Origin: Burkholderia mayonis
GTDB lineage: Bacteria; Pseudomonadota; Gammaproteobacteria; Burkholderiales; Burkholderiaceae
Assembly (NCBI RefSeq): GCF_001523745.2
Contig: NZ_CP013386.1
Coordinates: 1,426,001 to 1,490,000 of the forward strand
Length of the DNA stretch: 64,000 bases
Direction of reading: 5' to 3'
Shown one piece after another: positions 57,302-64,000 of the stretch (its first letter is position 1; the number at the start of each line of letters is the position of its first letter). The notes beneath the pieces were generated by a model, which was not told where the DNA came from, searched no databases, and was given only the letters and a program-made list of their open reading frames with translations. A program made the translations under genes and the position numbers.

Positions 57302-58681
57302 GTGGCGAAGCAGAAGACGGTATTCGTCTGCGCCGAGTGCGGCGGGCAGACGCCGAAGTGGCAGGGGCAATGCCCGTCGTGCCAGGCATGGAACACCCTC
57401 GTCGAGTCGGTCGAGAGTTCGCCGTCCGCGCACCGCTTCCAGTCGCTCGCGAAGCAGGCGCCGGTGCAGCGGCTCGCGGACATCGAGGCGGCCGACGTGC
57501 CGCGCTTTTCGACCGGGATCGGCGAATTCGACCGGGTGCTGGGCGGCGGACTCGTCGCGGGCGGCGTCGTGCTGATCGGCGGCGATCCGGGGATCGGCAA
57601 GTCGACGTTGCTGTTGCAGTCGCTCGCGCAGATCGCGAACGAGCGGCCGGCACTTTATATCAGCGGTGAGGAATCGGGCGCGCAGATCGCACTGCGTGCG
57701 CAGCGGCTTGCGCTCCTCGACGGCAGCGGCGCGAGCGCGGCCGATCTGAAGCTCCTTGCCGAAATCCAGCTCGAGAAGATCCAGGCGACGATCGACGCCG
57801 AGCGGCCCGACGTCGCGGTCATCGACTCGATCCAGACGATCTATTCGGAAGCGCTGACGTCGGCGCCCGGCTCGGTCGCGCAGGTGCGCGAATGCGCGGC
57901 GCAATTGACGCGCATCGCGAAACAATCGGGCGCCGCGATCATCATGGTCGGGCACGTGACGAAGGAGGGCAACCTCGCGGGCCCGCGCGTGCTCGAGCAC
58001 ATCGTCGACACCGTGCTGTATTTCGAAGGCGATACGCATTCGTCGTTCCGTCTCGTGCGCGCGTTCAAGAACCGCTTCGGCGCGGTCAACGAGCTTGGCG
58101 TGTTCGCGATGACGGAGCGCGGCCTGCGCGGCGTCGCGAATCCGTCCGCGCTGTTCCTGTCGCAGCACACGGCGGTCGTGCCGGGTTCGTGCGTGCTCGT
58201 CACGCAGGAAGGCACGCGGCCGCTCCTCGTCGAGGTCCAGGCGCTCGTCGACACCGCGAACGTGCCGAATCCGCGCCGGCTCGCGGTCGGCCTCGAGCAG
58301 AACCGGCTCGCGATGCTGCTCGCCGTGCTGCACCGGCACGCGGGGATCGCGTGCTTCGATCAGGACGTGTTCCTGAACGCCGTCGGCGGCGTCAAGATTA
58401 CCGAGCCGGCCGCCGACCTCGCGGTGCTGCTCGCGATTCATTCGTCGATGCGTAACAAACCGTTGCCAAAGGGTCTGATCGTATTCGGCGAAGTCGGGCT
58501 CGCAGGCGAGATCCGGCCGTCGCCGCGCGGGCAGGAACGCCTGCGCGAAGCGGCGAAGCTCGGCTTCACGACCGCGCTGATTCCGAAGGCGAACGCGCCG
58601 AAACAGCCGATTGACGGGCTTCGCGTGCATGCGGTCGAGCGGATCGAGCAGGCGATCGATCAGATTCGCGTGCTCGAATGA
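57302..58681 (+). CDS. radA: DNA repair protein RadA
   Basis: A 459-residue branch-migration ATPase acting in recombination repair with RecA. The four-Cys zinc finger CAEC...CPSC starts the protein (about 10-30), followed by Walker A GGDPGIGKSTL, the RadA-specific RAFKNRFGAVNELGVF motif, and a C-terminal Lon-like domain ending about residue 455. GTG start, 10 nt after alr. Complete and of normal length. Confidence 0.96.
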   Translation: MAKQKTVFVCAECGGQTPKWQGQCPSCQAWNTLVESVESSPSAHRFQSLAKQAPVQRLADIEAADVPRFSTGIGEFDRVLGGGLVAGGVVLIGGDPGIGKSTLLLQSLAQIANERPALYISGEESGAQIALRAQRLALLDGSGASAADLKLLAEIQLEKIQATIDAERPDVAVIDSIQTIYSEALTSAPGSVAQVRECAAQLTRIAKQSGAAIIMVGHVTKEGNLAGPRVLEHIVDTVLYFEGDTHSSFRLVRAFKNRFGAVNELGVFAMTERGLRGVANPSALFLSQHTAVVPGSCVLVTQEGTRPLLVEVQALVDTANVPNPRRLAVGLEQNRLAMLLAVLHRHAGIACFDQDVFLNAVGGVKITEPAADLAVLLAIHSSMRNKPLPKGLIVFGEVGLAGEIRPSPRGQERLREAAKLGFTTALIPKANAPKQPIDGLRVHAVERIEQAIDQIRVLE

Positions 58682-58841
58682 GCGCGGAGGTGAGCCGGCG
58701 GGTTCCGGCCCCGCGCCTTTTGCGCGCCGATCGGGGGCGTAAAACCATGTAACGTTTTGGTACGCTGATGTAACCCTTTTGCAGCCTGTTTTTTTCTATG
58801 CTTGCCCAGGTTGTCTACCGCATGATGCGGAAAAGGGAAGC

Positions 58842-59111
58842 GTGTTGAAACGATCTCATTATTCAGGTGCGCAAAAGCGCACGTACAACGTGCGGGGTTG
58901 CCGCGTGTCCGAGCCGATCGGCGCGCCGTGGGGCGGTGGTTGCCGGATCGTCGAATGGGTTGGCGGAGACGGGCGGATCGCCCGCCGCGTCGCCGCCGTC
59001 AACGTGACCGAGGCGGAAGTCTACGCGATGATCCGCCGGCCGCTCGAAGGCCGTCGCTATCTGATGGTCGACGACGAGCAGATGCCGCGCGATACGCTGC
59101 CGCGGCGCTGA
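58842..59111 (+). CDS. Small conserved-looking protein of unknown function
   Basis: Open frame of 89 residues with GTG at 58842 (TTG at 58845 also possible) and a GGGAAG close upstream. The sequence is basic (KRSHYSGAQKRTYNVRGCRVSEP) then mixed, with a plausible beta-alpha core (RIVEWVGGDGRIARRVAAVNVTEAEVYAMI) and RRYLMVDDEQMPR near the end. No family is recognised with confidence; a DUF3892-like layout is possible. Codon usage is like the neighbours. Whether it is expressed is not certain. Confidence 0.55.
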   Translation: MLKRSHYSGAQKRTYNVRGCRVSEPIGAPWGGGCRIVEWVGGDGRIARRVAAVNVTEAEVYAMIRRPLEGRRYLMVDDEQMPRDTLPRR

Positions 59112-59161
59112 TTTCCCGCTACAGGGCGTCGGCGCGATCCGACATCGTCGCGCCGCTCGCG

Positions 59162-61099
59162 CTACCCGATTTTCTCCAGTTCGTCCTGCGTGCCGAGCCA
59201 GTCGGCTTCGAGCGCTTCGATGCGGCCGTTGACGTCGCCCAGCTTGCGGATCGCATCGGTGAGTTGCACCTTCTGTTCCGCCGCGTAGCTCGCCGGATCG
59301 GCGACGAACGCATCGAGCTCCGCCTTTTCGGCGTGGAGCCGCTCCATTTCCTTCTCGATCTTCGCAATGCGCGTCTGCAGCGGCTTCTTCAATTGCGACA
59401 GCCGTTGGCGCGCTTCCGCTTCCTGGCGCTTCTGATCCCTGCGGTTGAACGCGGTCGCGCCGTTGTCGTCGCTCGCCGAGCCCGAATCGCCCTTTGCCGC
59501 CGCGCGCTGCTCGGCCGCGTGCTGCAGCAGCCAGTCGCGATAGTCGTCGAGATCGCCGTCGAACGGCTGCAGCCGGTGCTTTGCGACGAGCATGAACTGG
59601 TCGGTCGTCGCGCGCAGCAAGTGGCGGTCGTGCGACACGAGGATCAGCGTGCCTTCGAATTGCGCGAGCGCTATCGTGAGCGCGTGGCGCGTCTCGAGAT
59701 CGAGGTGGTTGGTCGGCTCGTCGAGGAGCAGCAGGTTCGGCTTCTGCCAGATGATGAGCGCGAGCGCGAGTCGCGCCTTCTCGCCGCCCGAGAACGGCGC
59801 GATCGGCGCGGTCGCCATGTCGCCCGAGAAGTTGAATCCGCCGAGGAAATCGCGCAGTTCCTGCTCGCGCGTGTCGGGCGCGAGTCGCGCGAGATGCGCG
59901 AGCGCCGAATCGTCGGGACGCAGCGTCTCGAGCTGATGCTGCGCGAAATATCCGATCGTGAGGCCTTTTCCGGTGCGCACGTCGCCCGCGAGCGGCGCGA
60001 GCGTGCTTGCGAGCGTCTTGATGAGCGTCGACTTGCCCTGGCCGTTCGCGCCGAGGAGGCCGATCCGCTGGCCGTTCTGAATCGATAGCGCGACGCGCTC
60101 GACGATCGGAATCTCGCCGCCGTCGTCCGCACGATACCCGCAGCGCACGTCCTCCATCACGAGCATCGGGTTCGGCGCGGAGTTGGGCGTGCGGAACTCG
60201 AACGTGAACGGCGACGCGATGTGCGCCGGCGCGATCAACTCCATCTTCTCGAGCGCCTTCATCCGGCTTTGCGCTTGCTTTGCCTTCGTCGCCTTCGCCT
60301 TGAAGCGGTCGATGAAGCTCTGCAGGTGTTCGATCGTCTTCCGCTGCTTCTCGTAAGCGCTTTGCTGCAGCTCGAACTGCTGCGCGCGCAGCACTTCGAA
60401 TTGCGAGTAATTGCCGCCGTAGCGCTTCACCTGGCGATTCTCCAGGTGCAGCGTCACGCCGCAGACGGCGTCGAGGAATTCGCGGTCGTGCGAGATCACG
60501 ACGAGCGTGCCCGGATAGCGATGCAGCCAGTCTTCGAGCCAGACGATCGCGTCGAGATCCAGGTGGTTCGTCGGTTCGTCGAGGAGCAGCAGGTCGGAGC
60601 GGCACATCAGCGCCTGCGCAAGATTGAGACGCATCCGCCAGCCGCCCGAGAAACTCGAGACGCTTTCGCGTGTCTGCGCGAGCGTGAAGCCGAGCCCGAG
60701 CAGCAGCGCTTCGGCGCGCGCGGGGGCGGTGTAGCCGTCGGCGTCGGCGAACGCCGCATGCGCTTCGGCTTCGGCTGCGCCGTCGTGCGCGGCGGACGCT
60801 TGCGCGATGCGCGCCTCGATCGCGCGCAGCGCGGCGTCGCCGTCGAGCGTGTAGTCGAGCGCGCTGCGGTCGACGGCGGGCGTCTCCTGCGATACATGCG
60901 CGATGCGCCACGACGGCGGCATCGCGAAGTCGCCCGCATCCGCGTGCAGCTCGCCGCGCAGCACCGCGAAGAGCGTCGATTTGCCGGCACCGTTCGCGCC
61001 GACGAGGCCCGCCTTCTCGCCTGGATTCAGCGTGAACGAGGTCGCGTCGAAGAGCGGCTTCGTACCGCGGGCGAGGCTGAACTGATTGAAACGGATCAC
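59162..61099 (-). CDS. ABC-F family ATPase (Uup/YheS-like)
   Basis: A 645-residue cytoplasmic protein with two ABC domains and no membrane part. First domain: GANGAGKST, FSGGWRMRLNLAQAL, LLLDEPTNHLDL. Second, after the linker at about 240-320: GANGQGKST, FSGGEKARLALAL, LLLDEPTNHLDLE. A coiled coil with Lys/Glu-rich helices ends the protein (about 550-640). ABC-F proteins act on the ribosome, and this lacks antibiotic-resistance features, so a housekeeping YheS-type role is likely. Single gene. Confidence 0.94.
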   Translation of the reverse strand: MIRFNQFSLARGTKPLFDATSFTLNPGEKAGLVGANGAGKSTLFAVLRGELHADAGDFAMPPSWRIAHVSQETPAVDRSALDYTLDGDAALRAIEARIAQASAAHDGAAEAEAHAAFADADGYTAPARAEALLLGLGFTLAQTRESVSSFSGGWRMRLNLAQALMCRSDLLLLDEPTNHLDLDAIVWLEDWLHRYPGTLVVISHDREFLDAVCGVTLHLENRQVKRYGGNYSQFEVLRAQQFELQQSAYEKQRKTIEHLQSFIDRFKAKATKAKQAQSRMKALEKMELIAPAHIASPFTFEFRTPNSAPNPMLVMEDVRCGYRADDGGEIPIVERVALSIQNGQRIGLLGANGQGKSTLIKTLASTLAPLAGDVRTGKGLTIGYFAQHQLETLRPDDSALAHLARLAPDTREQELRDFLGGFNFSGDMATAPIAPFSGGEKARLALALIIWQKPNLLLLDEPTNHLDLETRHALTIALAQFEGTLILVSHDRHLLRATTDQFMLVAKHRLQPFDGDLDDYRDWLLQHAAEQRAAAKGDSGSASDDNGATAFNRRDQKRQEAEARQRLSQLKKPLQTRIAKIEKEMERLHAEKAELDAFVADPASYAAEQKVQLTDAIRKLGDVNGRIEALEADWLGTQDELEKIG

Positions 61100-61245
61100 G
61101 GCGAAAAATGCTTGGAAAAATCGCTATTCTAGACTGCGAGCCGCAAGCGGGGGATCGTCCGGACGGTAGAGTGTGCGCATGGCGCCGAATTCGCCTAGAC
61201 TTCCGCGGACGGCATGACCCTATCAAAACAGGGAGGAACGAACCG

Positions 61246-61725
61246 ATGTCGGAACTTTATTCATTCAGCGCGCAGGCGCTCACGGGCGGCGAGGTGTCGC
61301 TCGAGCAGTACCGGGGCAAGGTGCTCCTCATCGTCAACACCGCGAGCGAGTGCGGGTTTACGCCGCAATACGGGGGGCTGCAGCAACTGTACGACCGCTT
61401 TCGCGAACGCGGGCTCGTCGTGCTCGGCTTTCCGTGCAACCAGTTCGGCAAGCAGGAGCCGGGCGACGCGTCGCAGATCGGCGCGTTCTGCGAGAAGAAC
61501 TTCGGCGTCACGTTTCCGATGTTCGCGAAGATCGACGTGAACGGCGCGAATGCGCATCCGCTGTACCGCTATCTGACCGAAGAGGCGCCCGGCATTCTCG
61601 GCCTCAAGGCAATCAAGTGGAATTTCACAAAATTTCTCGTGAACCGCGAAGGCGAGATCGTGAAACGCTATGCGCCGTCGACGAAGCCCGACGATATCGC
61701 CGAAGACGTCGAGATGCTGCTCTGA
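61246..61725 (+). CDS. Glutathione peroxidase (thiol type)
   Basis: A 159-residue peroxidase in the Cys rather than selenocysteine form. Cys36 in NTASECGFTPQY, Gln70 in NQFGKQEPG and Trp125 in KWNFTKFLV make up the catalytic tetrad. A second Cys in AFCEKNFG suggests thioredoxin-linked turnover, typical of the bacterial enzymes. The ATG at 61246 has GGAGGA upstream. Divergent from the ABC-F gene. Confidence 0.95.
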   Translation: MSELYSFSAQALTGGEVSLEQYRGKVLLIVNTASECGFTPQYGGLQQLYDRFRERGLVVLGFPCNQFGKQEPGDASQIGAFCEKNFGVTFPMFAKIDVNGANAHPLYRYLTEEAPGILGLKAIKWNFTKFLVNREGEIVKRYAPSTKPDDIAEDVEMLL

Positions 61726-62027
61726 GCCGGGCGGCGGCGCGCGTCGGATGCGCCGGGGTTGAAAGGGCGAGTGGCCGATTGGCTGATCGAAGGCCGGCTG
61801 CGTTTCCCGGCGCGCGGGCGTAGCGGTGCGGCGTCCGAGCGGGGCGCATGGTGAGCGCACCTTCGGCGGCGCGGCGTCGCGGACGTTGCGTCCCACGATG
61901 TCGCGCTCGATTGCTGCGAAGTGGGCGAGCGGCGCGGCGCGTCCATGATGGAACGCGTTCCGGTGCCGAGGCCCGAGCAGTCCTAGACGCGACGCGCGCC
62001 GGTGCATGTTCGACCCGCGGCGGGCGG

Positions 62028-62294
62028 CTACGTCAGCACTTCGTTCCAATCCTGAAGCGTCCAATTGCTCACGGCGCCGTCCGTCACGAACGGATCGCCG
62101 CTCGCGAATTCTTCCGCAGCTTCGCGGCTCGTGAAAATGCCGAGCGCGCCCTGCGCAGGATCGGCGAACGGTCCTGCCATCAGCAGCGCGCCGCGCGCGT
62201 GGAATTCGCGCAGCCGTGCGACGTGCGCGGCGCCGAGCGTGGCGGCCTTCGCGAGGCCGTCCGGCGCCATCTGATAGAACATCACGCATTTCAT
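62028..62294 (-). CDS. YciI-family protein
   Basis: An 88-residue ferredoxin-like fold protein of the YciI family. The His in GAAHVARLREFHARG and the acidic cluster in ALGIFTSREAAEEFASGDPFV are the expected putative active-site region. Function in the family is unsettled, often small-molecule metabolism. It lies 96 nt downstream of cls on the same strand. Confidence 0.88.
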   Translation of the reverse strand: MKCVMFYQMAPDGLAKAATLGAAHVARLREFHARGALLMAGPFADPAQGALGIFTSREAAEEFASGDPFVTDGAVSNWTLQDWNEVLT

Positions 62295-62390
62295 CGGGAT
62301 GCCTCCGTCATTTGTCGGACCAGAATCGATTCGGCGAGGTAGGCTTCGGCTCGGGCCGACGGCGCGCGCGTGCGCGCGATGCGCCCGACG

Positions 62391-63830
62391 TCAGAGAATC
62401 GGTGCGAACAGCCGCGCGATATGCATCGCGACGCGCCGCCACGCGGGCGAGCGCCGGTACTCGCTCAGATCCACTTCGAACGCATCATTGAAGTCGCGTT
62501 CTAGCATCGCTTCGACTTCGGTCGCGAAACCTTCGTCGACGGTCAGCACCATGATCTCGAAATTCAGCCGGAACGACCGGTTGTCGAGGTTCGCGCTGCC
62601 GACGGCAGCCGCCGCGCGGTCGATCAGCACGACCTTCTGATGCAGGAAGCCGGGCCGGTAGCGAAAGATCCGCACGCCCGCGTCGACGAGATCGCGCGCA
62701 TAGAGCTTCGACGCTTCGAACACGACGTAGTGATCGCGCCGGCTCGGGATCAGCACCCGCACGTCGACGCCGCGCATCACCGCGAGCTTCAGCGCGGAGA
62801 TCACCGCCTCGTCGGGCACGAGGTAGGGCGTCGTGATCCACACGCGCTCGCGCGCCGCGTTGATCGCCTCCGCGAAGAAGAGCGAACCCGTCTCCTGCTT
62901 GTCGGCGGGACCCATCGGCACGACGAGGCAGTGCATGTCGGCGTCGGGAACGGGCGCGGGCGGCAGCGCCTGCGGCGGCAGCGACTGCGTCGCCCAGTGC
63001 CAGTCCTCGGCGAACACGTACTGAATGTTCGCGACGGCGGGACCGCGCACCTCGATGTGCGTGTCGCGCCATGGCGTAAGGCGCGGATTGCCGCCGAGAT
63101 ATTCGACGCCGACGTTGTGTCCGCCGACGAACGCGCGCTCGCCGTCGACCACGACGATCTTGCGGTGATTGCGGAAGTTGAGCTGGAAGCGGTTGACGAA
63201 CTGCTTGTTGGTCGCGAACGGATGCACTTCGACGCCGCCTTCGCGCAGCGCATGCACGTAGCTCGACGGCAGATCGAAGCTGCCGATGCTGTCGTACAGC
63301 AGATAGCAGCGCACGCCCGCTTGCGCGCGCGCGATCAGCGTATCGCGCAGCATCGCGCCGAGCGCGTCGTCGCGGACGATGAAGAACTGGACGATCACGT
63401 AGCTGTGCGCGGCGTCGATCGCCGCGAGGATCGCGGAGAACGTCGCGTCGCCGTTGACGAGCGTGCGCACCGTGTTGCCGGCGACGAACGGCATCCCGAC
63501 GAGGCGCGTGAGCGCGCGCACGCGCGCGAGGCCGAGCGCGTCCTTTGGCGCGCCGAGCGTCGAGCCCTCGGCGTCCCACGGCGCCGGATGCGCGCGGGTG
63601 CGCAGCGCCTCGGTCTCGTGACGGCGCGCGTCGACGTATCCGGAGAACTTGCTGCGGCCGAGGAACAGATACGGGATCAGCGTCAGGTACGGCATCGCCG
63701 TTAACGACACCGCCCATGCGATCGCGCCTTGCGACGTGCGCGTATTCAGGATCGCGTGGCAGGCCGCGATCACGCCGAGCACGTGTGCGAGGCCGATGAA
63801 GGTGCCGAGATGGAGCCAATCGAGGGTCAT
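62391..63830 (-). CDS. cls: Cardiolipin synthase
   Basis: A 479-residue inner-membrane phospholipase-D-superfamily enzyme that joins phosphatidylglycerol molecules into cardiolipin. Two N-terminal hydrophobic segments (about 5-27 and 36-57) precede two HKD motifs: His222-X-Lys224-X4-Asp229 and His397-X-Lys399-X4-Asp404. Length and order match the bacterial Cls A type. Start ATG at 63830. It is the last complete gene of the window. Confidence 0.94.
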   Translation of the reverse strand: MTLDWLHLGTFIGLAHVLGVIAACHAILNTRTSQGAIAWAVSLTAMPYLTLIPYLFLGRSKFSGYVDARRHETEALRTRAHPAPWDAEGSTLGAPKDALGLARVRALTRLVGMPFVAGNTVRTLVNGDATFSAILAAIDAAHSYVIVQFFIVRDDALGAMLRDTLIARAQAGVRCYLLYDSIGSFDLPSSYVHALREGGVEVHPFATNKQFVNRFQLNFRNHRKIVVVDGERAFVGGHNVGVEYLGGNPRLTPWRDTHIEVRGPAVANIQYVFAEDWHWATQSLPPQALPPAPVPDADMHCLVVPMGPADKQETGSLFFAEAINAARERVWITTPYLVPDEAVISALKLAVMRGVDVRVLIPSRRDHYVVFEASKLYARDLVDAGVRIFRYRPGFLHQKVVLIDRAAAAVGSANLDNRSFRLNFEIMVLTVDEGFATEVEAMLERDFNDAFEVDLSEYRRSPAWRRVAMHIARLFAPIL

Positions 63831-64000
63831 GAGCGCGTTGGATTCCTGAAGGAGGCCACGCGGCGCGCCGCGACCGGGCGCCGCTTACGCGCATCTTACC
63901 GAAGCGTGCGTGCGAGCGGCCACTCCGTACGAACCGGACGGGCCGGCCCCCACGGACGGGCGCGGCTTCAGCCGGCAACGGCAGGCAGGTCGCTCGCGTG
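63831..64000. other. Window end, no gene seen
   Basis: 170 bp upstream of cls, GC-rich, holding its promoter presumably. No open frame of interest runs off the edge. Confidence 0.4.

Overview
The window is high-GC (about two thirds G+C) chromosomal DNA that reads as the main chromosome of a Burkholderia of the pseudomallei/thailandensis/mallei group. The evidence is the codon usage, a single acetyl-CoA carboxylase alpha gene, LplT, LpxH, a UDG family-4 enzyme with a long Ala-rich arm, the YejABEF-type peptide importer, a glyoxylate shunt with separate aceA and aceB, and short GC-rich spacers. The species assignment is inference from gene content. No rRNA, CRISPR array, insertion sequence, integrase or prophage was seen.

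Layout: 1-1146 is an AT-rich non-coding stretch leading to a small secreted protein. Positions 1.7-14.5 kb hold housekeeping genes: suhB, trmJ, cysE, lpxH, two cyclophilins and a TPR protein on the minus strand; then cysS, an AlkA-type glycosylase, accA, tilS and lysC on the plus strand. A tRNA-Ser(GCT) and its terminator follow. Positions 14.7-25.5 kb are the most accessory-looking part. They hold a decayed LysR fragment, a ribbon-helix-helix ParD-like gene translationally coupled to a second methionine aminopeptidase behind a palindromic operator, and a large predicted lipoprotein with a Cry delta-endotoxin-like helical domain. They also hold a TetR regulator facing a molybdopterin oxidoreductase/ferredoxin pair across two operator-like palindromes, and a DUF2306 membrane protein with an epoxide-hydrolase-like enzyme.

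Positions 25.9-34 kb carry an exported Pro-rich protein, fabI, a complete YejABEF-like peptide ABC importer and an NlpC/P60 hydrolase. Positions 34.1-38.7 kb carry a patatin-like lipoprotein, a 20-copy 8-bp tandem repeat upstream of gltX, five tRNA genes (Ala, then Glu-Asp twice) and a GNAT acetyltransferase. Positions 39-47.2 kb hold an AraC regulator, an RraA-like protein, a gamma-glutamylcyclotransferase-like protein, then malate synthase and isocitrate lyase separated by a haloacid dehalogenase, a LysR regulator and a universal stress protein.

Positions 47.5-64 kb hold an RhlE-type helicase, an acyl-CoA-binding protein, the tsaB-rimI-udg-DUF1853 coupled operon, thiD, lplT, alr, radA, a small unknown gene, an ABC-F ATPase, glutathione peroxidase, a YciI protein and cardiolipin synthase.

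The points most worth following are the ParD-like/MetAP pair with its operator, the Cry-like lipoprotein, the paired TetR operators, the repeated TTCGTGAA elements before isocitrate lyase, and a nested set of three inverted repeats at 41.2-41.4 kb.
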